From Streptomyces netropsis (GTDB lineage Bacteria; Actinomycetota; Actinomycetes; Streptomycetales; Streptomycetaceae), in the NCBI RefSeq assembly GCF_014203545.1, contig NZ_JACHJG010000001.1:1-64000 (forward strand): a DNA stretch of 64,000 bases, written 5' to 3'. The translations under genes and the position numbers were made by a program. Below, piece after piece: positions 8,357 to 16,846 of this stretch. Each line of letters opens with the position of its first letter. The stretch's first letter is position 1. The notes under the pieces were generated by a model. That model saw nothing but the letters and a program-made list of their open reading frames with translations, searched no databases and was not told the origin of the DNA.

Positions 8357-10767
8357 GTGACGAACAGCAGCGACACGCCCCGCCGACCGGGGAGAGCGGC
8401 TGGCAGCCGATCCCCCGCGGCGCGGAACTGGACGCGGAAGGCACGACGTTCGTGCAGCTTCCGCCCGAGCTCCTCGCCCACCCGGGCGCGGCGACCCAGG
8501 GCGGCTCCTGGGACCCGCTGGCCGCCCCCGGCACGGGCGGCTACACCCCGCCGCCGGCCGCGGCCTGGCAGCAGTCGGCGCCCGCCCAGCAGCCGGTGCA
8601 CCCCACGCCCGCGCAGGCGCCGGACCAGTGGGCCACGCCCCACGCCTCCACGCATGCCGCGGACCACGCCGTGAGTCACGCGATGAACCACGCCGTGAAC
8701 CACGCCGCGAATCACCCGGTGGACCATGCCGCGAACCCCGCCGTGAGCCACGCCGAGAACTCCGCCGTGCATCACGCCGCGAACCATGCCGCGAACCATG
8801 CCGCGCAGGAGCCGGTGCCGGTGGCGGCGGCCGGGGCGGGTGCGACGCAGGCACAGGACGCGGTTCCGGGGTCGTTCCCGGGCTCGGTTCCGGGTTCCGT
8901 TCCGGGCGTTCCGAGCTCGTCGGAGTGGCCGGTTCCGGCCGGTTCGTACGACTACGCGCAGGTTCAGCAGCAGGGGCACGCCCCGATCCACGAGCAGAGC
9001 CACGGTCAGCCGCAGGACTACGGGCACGTTCCGGCAGGTGGCGGCGATGACCCGCAGACCACGGCGCAGTGGCCCATGCCGTTCGCCCCGGGCGGGTCCG
9101 GCGAGCACGCCGGCGTCGGCGAGCCCGCCCACGCCACGCACCAGCAGGGCGGCTCGACCGGTCAGTGGACGGTCCCGGCCGTCGGGGACGACCCGGTCGA
9201 CGAGTCCGGCGAGTACGCCCTCGGCAACACCGCCGACCCGCACGACACGGCGCAGTGGCCGGTACCGCACGCCGGGCCCGAAGAGGTCGTGAGCACCGAC
9301 GCCTGGCACCAGCCGATGGCGGCCGTGGGCGCGGAGACCGGCTCGACGGGCCACTGGTCGATCCCGGCCGCGCCGGACGACACGGCGGACGAGTCCGGGG
9401 AGTACGCGCTGGGCGGCTTCGCGGGCGGGGTCCCGACGCCGGTCGACTCCGCGTTCCCCGGCGCCGCCGACGGACACGGGCCGTTCACCTCTCCGCAGCA
9501 CGACACGCACGACACCGGAGTCACCGGTACGGGCGATCATCAGGCCGCACCGTGGACGCAGCCCGCTGCGGTCCCGGACGGCTCCCACCCCGCGCAGCCG
9601 CAGTTCGGCCACGACCCGGCCGACCGGCCGGTGAGCGCGGAGCCGCCGCACGCCGAGGGCCCGGCCGCTCCGGAGACGCCGGGTGCCCCGGTGCCGCCGG
9701 AAGGCGGAGCCGAGCACGCGCCGGCGCCGGAGGACGTTGTGCCCGGCGCCGGGACGGATCCCGCCGCCGCGCGTCAGGACGAGCACCCGCACGCCGAGCA
9801 CGCGCAGCCGGGCCTGCCCGAGCAGCCGGGACAGGTCGAGCTGCCCGAGCAGTACGCGTCGGCAGCAGCGGAACACGCGCCGATCGAGCCGCAGTCGCAG
9901 TCGCAGTCGCAGCCCGTGTCCGAGCCCGAGTCGTCCGAATATCCGCAGGTAGCGGCGGATCTTCACCCCCTCGGCCGCGAGGCGGCCGACGAAACGGCCC
10001 CGGAAGCCGTTCCCCAGGCCGAAGGTCCGCGGACCGACGACCCGAGACCGGACGTCCCGCAGTCCGAAGCCGAGCAGGCGCCCCCGCTCGACAACCCGCA
10101 CACCGAGCACCCCAACGCCTCGTACGTCCTGCGCGTCAACGGCACCGACAGGCCCGTGACCGACGCCTGGATCGGGGAGTCGCTGCTCTACGTCCTGCGC
10201 GAGCGCCTCGGCCTCGCCGGTGCCAAGGACGGGTGCTCGCAGGGTGAGTGCGGGGCCTGTTCCGTGCAGGTCGACGGGCGGCTCGTGGCGTCCTGCCTCG
10301 TGCCCGCCGCGACCGCCGCGGGCGCGGAGGTCCGCACCGTCGAGGGCCTGGCCGCCGACGGACAGCCGTCGGACGTCCAGCGGGCGCTCGCCGCCTGCGG
10401 GGCCGTGCAGTGCGGGTTCTGCGTGCCCGGGATGGCCATGACCATGCACGACCTGCTCGAGGGCAACCACGCCCCGACCGAGCTGGAGACCCGCCAGGCG
10501 CTCTGCGGCAACCTCTGCCGCTGCTCCGGCTACCGGGGGGTCCTCGACGCGGTCCGCCAGGTCGTCGACGAGCGCGCCGAGTCTGCCGCGGCCCAGGAAG
10601 CCGCCAACGAAGCGGCCGACGGCGCGGCGCAGGAGACGGCGTACGGAGCCGACCCCGGGGCCGGTCCCGGGACCGGCCAGGAACAGGCGTGGCCGGGAGC
10701 GGACCCGGCACGCATCCCGCACCAGGCGGGCCCGCACGACGGTGGCAGCGGAAGGGCAACGGCATGA
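8353..10767 (+). CDS. 2Fe-2S subunit of xanthine-dehydrogenase-like enzyme with giant low-complexity N-terminus
   Basis: An 804-residue protein whose ferredoxin-like domain only begins near residue 590. It carries both cluster motifs: CSQGECGAC with a later VASC, and CGFC with CGNLCRC. Typical subunits are 150-200 residues. The preceding 585 residues are disordered-looking: a four-residue His-Ala repeat (about 97-152), then repeats of QWPVP and DESGEYALG, then Pro/Glu-rich sequence with a QSQSQSQ run. The frame and codon bias are continuous through the extension, and the GTG at 8353 overlaps the FAD-subunit stop, so the extension is real coding sequence. An acidic/Ala tail follows the cluster domain. 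The role of the extension is unknown. Confidence 0.85.
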   Translation: MSDEQQRHAPPTGESGWQPIPRGAELDAEGTTFVQLPPELLAHPGAATQGGSWDPLAAPGTGGYTPPPAAAWQQSAPAQQPVHPTPAQAPDQWATPHASTHAADHAVSHAMNHAVNHAANHPVDHAANPAVSHAENSAVHHAANHAANHAAQEPVPVAAAGAGATQAQDAVPGSFPGSVPGSVPGVPSSSEWPVPAGSYDYAQVQQQGHAPIHEQSHGQPQDYGHVPAGGGDDPQTTAQWPMPFAPGGSGEHAGVGEPAHATHQQGGSTGQWTVPAVGDDPVDESGEYALGNTADPHDTAQWPVPHAGPEEVVSTDAWHQPMAAVGAETGSTGHWSIPAAPDDTADESGEYALGGFAGGVPTPVDSAFPGAADGHGPFTSPQHDTHDTGVTGTGDHQAAPWTQPAAVPDGSHPAQPQFGHDPADRPVSAEPPHAEGPAAPETPGAPVPPEGGAEHAPAPEDVVPGAGTDPAAARQDEHPHAEHAQPGLPEQPGQVELPEQYASAAAEHAPIEPQSQSQSQPVSEPESSEYPQVAADLHPLGREAADETAPEAVPQAEGPRTDDPRPDVPQSEAEQAPPLDNPHTEHPNASYVLRVNGTDRPVTDAWIGESLLYVLRERLGLAGAKDGCSQGECGACSVQVDGRLVASCLVPAATAAGAEVRTVEGLAADGQPSDVQRALAACGAVQCGFCVPGMAMTMHDLLEGNHAPTELETRQALCGNLCRCSGYRGVLDAVRQVVDERAESAAAQEAANEAADGAAQETAYGADPGAGPGTGQEQAWPGADPARIPHQAGPHDGGSGRATA
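8641..8805 (+). repeat. 12-bp coding repeat encoding (N/D)HA(A/V)
   Basis: About 13 degenerate copies of aaccacgccgcg encode tetrapeptides such as NHAA, NHAV, DHAA and SHAE in the 2Fe-2S subunit. The period is 12 bases throughout, keeping the frame. Confidence 0.85.
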
Positions 10768-13118
10768 CTGGAATGGGCGGCTCGGCCGGAGCGGCCGGAA
10801 TCCCCGATCTCCCGGGGATGGCCCCTTCCGCACCCGCCACTCCCGCCGAGCCCCCGACGCACGGCCTCGGCGTCTCGCTGCCGGCCGCCGACGCGGCCGC
10901 CAAGACCCAGGGCGTCTTCCCGTACGCCGCCGACCTGTGGGCCGAGGGCCTGCTGTGGGCCGCCCTGCTGCGCTCGCCGCACCCGCACGCCCGGATCGTC
11001 TCGATCGACACGTCGGCCGCCGCCGCGATGGCGGGCGTCCGGGCCGTGATCACGCACGCGGACGTCCCCGGCGACGCGGCCCACGGCCGCGGGGTCGCCG
11101 ACCGGCCGGTCTTCGCGTCGGAGCTGGTGCGCCACCACGGCGAGCCGATCGCCGCCGTCGCCGCCGACCACCCCGACACGGCCCGGCTCGCCGCGGCGGC
11201 CATCGCCGTGGAGTACGAGCTGCTGGAGCCGGTCACCGACCCCGAGCAGGCGTTCGCGGCCGAGCCGCTGCACCCCGACGGCAATCTGATCCGGCACATC
11301 CCGCTCCGCTTCGGTGACCCGGAGGTGACCGGCGAGGTCATCGTCGAGGGCCTGTACCGGATCGGGCGCCAGGACCCGGCCCCCATCGGCGCCGAGGCCG
11401 CGCTCGCCGTGCCGCGCCCGGACGGCGGCGTCGAGATCTACACCGCCTCCACCGACCCGCACGCCGACCGCGACCTGGCCGCCGCCTGCTTCGGGCTGGC
11501 ACCGGAGCGGGTGAAGATCGTCGTCACGGGCGTGCCGGGCGCGATGGGCGACCGCGAGGACCCGGGCATCCAGCTGCCGCTGGGCCTGCTGGCGCTGCGC
11601 ACGGGCCACCCGGTCAAGCTCGCGGCGACCCGCGAGGAGTCCTTCCTCGCCCACCCGCACCGCCACCCCACACTGCTGAGGTACCGTCACCACGCCGACG
11701 CCGAGGGCAAGTTGGTGAAGGTCGAGGCGCAGATCCTGCTGGACGCGGGCGCCTATGCCGACTCCTCCGCCGAGGCCCTCGCCGCGGCAGTCTCCTTCGC
11801 CTGCGGCCCGTACGTCGTCCCGCACGCCTTCGTCGAGGGATGGGCGGTACGGACCAACAACCCGCCCTCCGGCCACGTCCGCGGTGAAGGCGCCATGCAG
11901 GTGTGTGCCGCGTACGAGGGCCAGATGGACAAGCTCGCGGCCCGGCTCGGCATCGACCCCGCCGAGATCCGGCTGCGCAACATCATGGCCACCGGCGATC
12001 TGCTGCCCACCGGTCAGACCGTGACGTGCCCGGCCCCCGTGGCCGAACTCCTGCGTGCGGTACGGGACTTCCCGCTGCCCGCCCTGCCGCTGGACGACTC
12101 CGAGGCGGACTGGCTGCTGCCCGGCGGCCCCGAGGGCGCCGGCGAGCCCGGCGCGGTGCGGCGCGGCGTCGGCTACGGCGTCGGCATGGTCCACATGCTC
12201 GGCGCGGAAGGCGCGGACGAGGTCTCCACCGCGACGGTCAAGGTCACCGGTTCGGTCGCCACGGTCATCTGCGCCGCGGTCGAGACGGGCCAGGGCTTCA
12301 GCACCCTCGCCCGCCAGATCGTCCAGGAGGTGCTCGGGCTCGAAGAGGTCTACGTCGCGCCCGTCGACACCGACCAGCCGCCCTGCGGCCCGGCCGCGCA
12401 CGGCCGCCACACCTGGGTATCCGGCGGTGCGGTCGAACGGGCCGCGCGGATGGTGCGCACGCAGCTCCTCCAGCCGCTGGCCCACCAGTTCGGCATGTCC
12501 CACGAGCTGCTGACGATCGCCGACGGCAAGATCACGTCGTACGACGGGGTGCTCAGCACGACCGTCGCGGAGGCCCTGGACGGCAAGGAACTCTGGGCGA
12601 CCGCCCAGTGCCGCCCCCACCCGACCGAGCCGCTGGACGACACGGGCCAGGGCGACGCCTTCGTCGGCCTCGCCTTCTGCGCCGTGCGCGCGGTCGTCGA
12701 CGTCGACGTCGAGCTGGGCTCGGTGCGCGTCGTGGAGATGGCCGTCGCCCAGGACGTCGGCCGGGTCCTCAACCCCCGCCAGGCCCACGCCCGGATCGAG
12801 GCGGGCATCACCCAGGGCATCGGCGCGGCCCTCACCGAGAACCTCCGCACCAACGGCGGCCTCGTCCGCCGCCCCGACCTCACGGGTTACTCCCTGCCCA
12901 CGTCGCTCGACACCCCCGACATCCACATCGTGAAGCTGGTCGAGGAACGCGACGTGGTCGCCCCCTTCGGCGCGAAGGCCATCAGCGCGGTCCCGGTCGT
13001 CACCTCCCCGGCGGCGGTGGCCGCGGCGGTACGGGCGGCGACGGGCCGCCCGGTCAACCGACTGCCGATCCGGCCGCAGTCGGCGGTGTCCTCGAACGCC
13101 GGCGGGCTCGGCGGCTGA
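10764..13118 (+). CDS. Xanthine-dehydrogenase-like molybdopterin-binding subunit, non-canonical active site
   Basis: A 784-residue large subunit, coupled by ATGA overlap to the 2Fe-2S gene. The fold is clear (GVFPYAADLWAEG at the start, VETGQGFSTLARQIVQEVLG mid-protein, AVAQDVGRVLNP near the end). Two hallmark sites deviate. The cofactor loop normally GGGFGGKE reads VPGAMGDRED, and the C-terminal GEPPL segment with the catalytic Glu reads FGAKAISAVP, placing Ala at about residue 742. The RGEGAMQ segment stands where RGFGxPQ is usual. It may be a divergent hydroxylase or a non-catalytic paralogue. Length and codon use show no decay. Confidence 0.82.
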   Translation: MTGMGGSAGAAGIPDLPGMAPSAPATPAEPPTHGLGVSLPAADAAAKTQGVFPYAADLWAEGLLWAALLRSPHPHARIVSIDTSAAAAMAGVRAVITHADVPGDAAHGRGVADRPVFASELVRHHGEPIAAVAADHPDTARLAAAAIAVEYELLEPVTDPEQAFAAEPLHPDGNLIRHIPLRFGDPEVTGEVIVEGLYRIGRQDPAPIGAEAALAVPRPDGGVEIYTASTDPHADRDLAAACFGLAPERVKIVVTGVPGAMGDREDPGIQLPLGLLALRTGHPVKLAATREESFLAHPHRHPTLLRYRHHADAEGKLVKVEAQILLDAGAYADSSAEALAAAVSFACGPYVVPHAFVEGWAVRTNNPPSGHVRGEGAMQVCAAYEGQMDKLAARLGIDPAEIRLRNIMATGDLLPTGQTVTCPAPVAELLRAVRDFPLPALPLDDSEADWLLPGGPEGAGEPGAVRRGVGYGVGMVHMLGAEGADEVSTATVKVTGSVATVICAAVETGQGFSTLARQIVQEVLGLEEVYVAPVDTDQPPCGPAAHGRHTWVSGGAVERAARMVRTQLLQPLAHQFGMSHELLTIADGKITSYDGVLSTTVAEALDGKELWATAQCRPHPTEPLDDTGQGDAFVGLAFCAVRAVVDVDVELGSVRVVEMAVAQDVGRVLNPRQAHARIEAGITQGIGAALTENLRTNGGLVRRPDLTGYSLPTSLDTPDIHIVKLVEERDVVAPFGAKAISAVPVVTSPAAVAAAVRAATGRPVNRLPIRPQSAVSSNAGGLGG

Positions 13119-13200
13119 GCTCAGCCACGTCCAGCCTGTCCGGCGCTTGAGGGCGCGCCCGCAGGGCGCTCGCCGCCGCAGGCGGCAAGACGGGCCCGTA
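13119..13200. repeat. Intergenic repeat: GTCCGGCGC and CGCCCGCAGGGCG units
   Basis: Holds gcctgtccggcgcttgagg, the hairpin cgcccgcagggcg and ccgccgcaggcggc, units that recur at 37.4, 45.7 and 52.6 kb at operon ends. It probably ends transcription of the molybdoenzyme operon. Confidence 0.65.
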
Positions 13201-13266
13201 GCCGAAAGGGCGTCCCTAGTAGGCTCCCGAATGCTGCGCACACCGGCTCGGGGGGATCGTTCACAC

Positions 13267-14493
13267 ATGTCAGCGCCACATACGGCCGTGCCGCGACGCA
13301 TCGGCCCGTACACGGTCATCACCCGGCTGGACGGCGACAGGTCCGGACCGGCCGGGCTGTCCGTGTCCCCCGTGCCGCCCGTGCCGGAGAATCGGTTCAT
13401 CGCTCGGAGCGCGGACGGCGAACGCACCGTCCTCGTCGGTGTTCCGCGCGCGGGCGCCGATCACGGACGGTTCGCCGCCGAGGCCGAGGCGTCCCGGTAC
13501 CTGCTCGGGCCGTGGTCGGCCCCGGCCACCGAAACCGCGGCCTCCGGGTCGGGCTCGGGCTCGGGCTCGGGTTCGGGTTCGGGTTCGGGTTCGGGTTCGG
13601 GGGAAGTCCCGTGGCACGCCCGCCCGTACGTCCCCGCCCTGCCGCTCCCCACGGCCCTCGCCGTGCACGGCGGCCCCCTGCCGGAACACACCGTGCGCGC
13701 GCTCGGCGCGGCCCTCGTCGAAACCCTCGCGATCCTGCACGGACAGGGCCTGACGCATGCGGGCCTCTCCCCGGCAGCCGTACTGCTCGCGGCCGACGGC
13801 CCCCGCCTGACCTGCTTCGGCGCGGTACGGGCCGCCGCCGCGGACGGCGAGCCGCGCTCCGGCCACCCCGCCCTGGAGTCGGGCAGCCTCCCGCCCGAGC
13901 AGGCCGCCGGCGAACGCCCGCACCCGATGGGCGACATCTACGCGCTCGGCGCGGTCCTCGCGTACGCCGCCACCGGCCACACGGTCCCCGAGCGGGACGA
14001 ACTCCCGCCCGCCCTGCGCGGAACCATCGCGGCCTGCCTCTCCCGCGACCCGGCGGCACGCCCGCAGGCGGCGGCGCTGCTGGAAGCGTTCACGGCGTCC
14101 GACACGGTCGACGCGACGGCCGGGAGCCGGGCGGCGGAGCTGCTGGGCGCCGGATGGCTGCCGGGCCGGGTGATCGCGGCCATCGCCCGCCAGTCGGCGG
14201 CGGTCCTCGCGGCGGAGATCCCGGTCGAATCCCGTCCCGGCGGCGCCGAGCCTGCCACGGCCGTGCTCCTCGAGTCCGCCGAGCCTGTCACCGCTGTGCT
14301 TCCCGCCCCCGCCGAGCCTGTTACCGCTGTCCTCCCAGAGCCTGCCGCACCCGGCACGGTCGTACTCGGGAAGCCTGCCGGGATTCCGGTCGAGGCCGCC
14401 ACGGTCGTGCTCGGCGAGCCCGCCGAGCCCCCCGCCGAGCCCGTCACCGTCGTGCTCACCGAGCCCGCCCACCGCGCCAGGACTGATCGATAG
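13267..14493 (+). CDS. Ser/Thr pseudokinase-like protein
   Basis: A 408-residue protein that aligns with its kinase neighbours over RRIGPYTVITRL (start), the alphaE-like segment and the C-lobe (GDIYALGAVLAYAATGHTVP), but lacks catalytic features. There is no Gly-rich loop or VAxK lysine, the HRDLKPxN loop reads HAGLSPAAV (164-172), and DFG is replaced by CFG (183-185). Residues 93-112 are ten Ser-Gly dipeptides where the end of the N-lobe would be. The last 60 residues repeat EPVTAVLPEPA-like units. No membrane span is seen. It ends three bases before the next kinase gene, so it is probably cotranscribed with it. It could act as a scaffold or regulator; function is not known. Confidence 0.75.
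   Translation: MSAPHTAVPRRIGPYTVITRLDGDRSGPAGLSVSPVPPVPENRFIARSADGERTVLVGVPRAGADHGRFAAEAEASRYLLGPWSAPATETAASGSGSGSGSGSGSGSGSGSGEVPWHARPYVPALPLPTALAVHGGPLPEHTVRALGAALVETLAILHGQGLTHAGLSPAAVLLAADGPRLTCFGAVRAAAADGEPRSGHPALESGSLPPEQAAGERPHPMGDIYALGAVLAYAATGHTVPERDELPPALRGTIAACLSRDPAARPQAAALLEAFTASDTVDATAGSRAAELLGAGWLPGRVIAAIARQSAAVLAAEIPVESRPGGAEPATAVLLESAEPVTAVLPAPAEPVTAVLPEPAAPGTVVLGKPAGIPVEAATVVLGEPAEPPAEPVTVVLTEPAHRARTDR
13543..13602 (+). repeat. Hexanucleotide repeat TCGGGY x10
   Basis: Ten in-frame copies of tcgggc/tcgggt encode (Ser-Gly)10 inside the pseudokinase. Near-perfect copies make it prone to length change. Confidence 0.9.
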
Positions 14494-14496
14494 CCC

Positions 14497-16710
14497 ATGC
14501 CCTTCCCCCTCACGCACGACGATCCGCAGCACATAGGCCCGTACCGCCTGGTCGCCCGCCTGGGCAGCGGCGGCATGGGCACCGTCTACCTGGCCCGCTC
14601 CGCCGGGGGCCGTACCGTCGCGCTCAAGACGATGCACGCCTCGATCGCCTCGGACACCACCTGCCGCACCCGTTTCCGGCTGGAGTCCGACGCGGCACGC
14701 GTCATCGGCGGGCTGCACGGCGCCGAGGTCGTGGACGCCGACCCGCGCGCCGAAACCCCCTGGCTGGCGACCGAGTACGTGCTCGGCCCGCCGCTCGACG
14801 AGGCGGTCCGCCTCGCCGGACCGCTCCCCGAGCCGTCCGTACGGGCCCTGGGAGCCGCGCTGTGCGGAGCCCTCGGCCAGCTGCACGGCTCGGACGTCGT
14901 GCACCGCGACCTCAAGCCGTCCAACATCATGATCACGGCGTACGGTCCGAAGGTCATCGACTTCGGCATCGCCCGCGCCATCGGCGACGACCGGCTCACC
15001 CGCACGGGGGCCGCGGCCGGCACGCCCGCCTTCATGTCCCCGGAACAGGCGACGGGCGGCGAGCACAGCCCGGCGGGCGACGTCTTCGCGCTCGCCGGAG
15101 TCCTCGTCTTCGCGGCGACGGGCCACGGCCCGTTCGGCAACGGCCAGCCGGCGGACCTGCTGTACCGCGTCCGCTACGAGGCCCCGGACCTGACGGGCGT
15201 GCCCGCCGCCCTGACCCCGCTGCTGTCCCGCTGCCTGAGCAAGAACCCCGACGAGCGCCTGACCACGGCGGAGCTGGCGACCGCGCTCCATGACGGCGAC
15301 GGCCAGTTCGCCGACCATCTGCCGGATGCCCTGCTCGCGGAGATCGCCCGCCGCGCGACGGAGGTCTGGCAGTTCCGGCCCGAGCGGCTCCCCGCGCCGT
15401 ACGACCTGCCGGAGGAGCCCAGCCGTACCCCGGGCACCACCGTCGCGCTGTCCCGGCGCCGCCTGCTGACGGTGGCGGGCGGTTCCGCACTCGGCGTGGC
15501 GGCGGCCGGGGCGGGCACCTGGGCCTGGCTCGGCCGGGACGACCCCGACCCGGGCCCCGCCCCGTACAAGAAGCCGGACCCCGGTCCCAGCGCCAACGAC
15601 CTGCCGCGGCAGAAGCACGACTCGACCTGGCAGATCCAGGTCGCGGGCCCGCCCGACCATATGGTCCCCGCAGAACCGCTCGTCGCCGGAGACCGGGTCT
15701 TCCTGGTCGCCAGCGCCGGCCTGGCGGGCATCGACGCGAAGACCGGGGCGGTCGAGTGGGCGTCCCAGAAGATGGAACGTACCTGGCAGACCGTCTCCGA
15801 CGGCACCCACGTCTACCGCCTCGTGGAGCTGGACGAGTCCGAGGGCCACAAGGGCCGGCACTGGCCGCTGATCATCGCGTCGGTCGATCTCGCCACCGGC
15901 AAGGCGAAGGAGCCCTTCGCCCGGTACGAGGACTACAACGGGGTCATCTACGAGAACCAGCTGCTGTGCGTCGCCGACGGCGTCGTCTATCTGGCCGTCG
16001 GGGAGGGCGAGTACTCGATGGACGGCTTCCTCAGCGCTCAGACCTGGTCCTTGCTCGCCGTCGCCGTCGACTCCGGCAGGAAGATCTGGACCCAGCCCCT
16101 GCCGGCGAGACCCGACAAAGCGGACCGGCTGCACTTCCTCGCCGCCCGGGCCGTGGGCGACCGTCTGGTGCTGTTCCAGGAGACGGACGACGGCAAGGTC
16201 CGGCTCGTCGTACGCGACACCCGTACCGGAAAACCCGTATGGGACAAGCCGTTGGACGGCGCGAAGGCGGACCCGCTGCGGGTGCCGCCGGCGGTGGACG
16301 GCAACCACGTCTACCTGGGCCTGGGACAACTGCGCGCGCTGCGCCTGCGCGACGGCTCGCAGGCGTGGAAGGGCACCGGGCGCCGGTACGGGCCGCCCGC
16401 GCTCAAGGACGGTGTGGTGTACGCGGTCGAGGAGGGGCGCGGCGTGGTCGCGGTCGACGCGGCGAGCGGAAAGCCGCGGTGGGAGGAGAAGAGCGGCGAG
16501 GGGGCGACGGCGGCCCTCGTCGATCCGCCGGTTGTCGGCCCGAAGTACGTGTTCAGCAAGGGATTGTCGGGACTGAGGGCGATCGACCCCGCGTCCCGTT
16601 CGACGGTCCGTGTGTACAAGACGACCGGCGAGCGCTTCGTCGCCCATGAGCGCGCCAAGACAGTCGTCGCCTTGGGGGGCCGCTTCCTGGCCGCCTTCCC
16701 TCTCGAGTGA
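14497..16710 (+). CDS. Membrane Ser/Thr protein kinase with PQQ/BamB-like sensor domain
   Basis: A 737-residue Hanks-type kinase. The kinase domain is complete: LGSGGMGTVY (22-31), Lys44 in VALK, HRDLKPSN with Asp138, DFG at 155, and activation-segment GTPAFMSPEQA. A membrane anchor preceded by SRRRLL spans about 319-346. Beyond it, residues 375-737 form repeated beta-propeller blades with GLAGIDAKTG and GVVAVDAASGKPRWE signatures, as in PQQ-like proteins. The expected topology is a cytoplasmic kinase with an extracellular propeller. The RR before the span resembles a Tat motif but probably marks the inside-positive anchor. It starts three bases after the pseudokinase gene. Confidence 0.92.
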   Translation: MPFPLTHDDPQHIGPYRLVARLGSGGMGTVYLARSAGGRTVALKTMHASIASDTTCRTRFRLESDAARVIGGLHGAEVVDADPRAETPWLATEYVLGPPLDEAVRLAGPLPEPSVRALGAALCGALGQLHGSDVVHRDLKPSNIMITAYGPKVIDFGIARAIGDDRLTRTGAAAGTPAFMSPEQATGGEHSPAGDVFALAGVLVFAATGHGPFGNGQPADLLYRVRYEAPDLTGVPAALTPLLSRCLSKNPDERLTTAELATALHDGDGQFADHLPDALLAEIARRATEVWQFRPERLPAPYDLPEEPSRTPGTTVALSRRRLLTVAGGSALGVAAAGAGTWAWLGRDDPDPGPAPYKKPDPGPSANDLPRQKHDSTWQIQVAGPPDHMVPAEPLVAGDRVFLVASAGLAGIDAKTGAVEWASQKMERTWQTVSDGTHVYRLVELDESEGHKGRHWPLIIASVDLATGKAKEPFARYEDYNGVIYENQLLCVADGVVYLAVGEGEYSMDGFLSAQTWSLLAVAVDSGRKIWTQPLPARPDKADRLHFLAARAVGDRLVLFQETDDGKVRLVVRDTRTGKPVWDKPLDGAKADPLRVPPAVDGNHVYLGLGQLRALRLRDGSQAWKGTGRRYGPPALKDGVVYAVEEGRGVVAVDAASGKPRWEEKSGEGATAALVDPPVVGPKYVFSKGLSGLRAIDPASRSTVRVYKTTGERFVAHERAKTVVALGGRFLAAFPLE

Positions 16711-16716
16711 GCCCTC

Positions 16717-16800
16717 TCTCGTGACCCTGCTCTCGTGACCCTGCTCTCGTGACCCTGCTCTCGTGACCCTGCTCCCGTGACCCTGCGCCCGTGACCCCGC
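16717..16800 (+). repeat. 14-bp tandem repeat between two kinase genes
   Basis: Six head-to-tail units of tctcgtgaccctgc, four identical and two with one to three changes (tcccgtgaccctgc, gcccgtgaccccgc). They start six bases after the stop of the first kinase and fill most of the gap to the second. Function unknown; a slipped-strand expansion is likely. Confidence 0.93.
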
Positions 16801-16846
16801 TCCCGTGCCCTCTCCCTCCAGCGACCCCGGCCAGAAAGCCCCGTTC

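Noticed and set aside
8641..8805. CRISPR-like array of short repeats
   Set aside because: Period is 12 bp with no spacers and an open reading frame; it is a coding tetrapeptide repeat.
7939..10833. 964-codon minus-strand frame over the molybdoenzyme genes
   Set aside because: Arg/Gly/Val-rich shadow of the repeat-bearing 2Fe-2S gene; the plus-strand frame has real Fe-S motifs and coupled starts.
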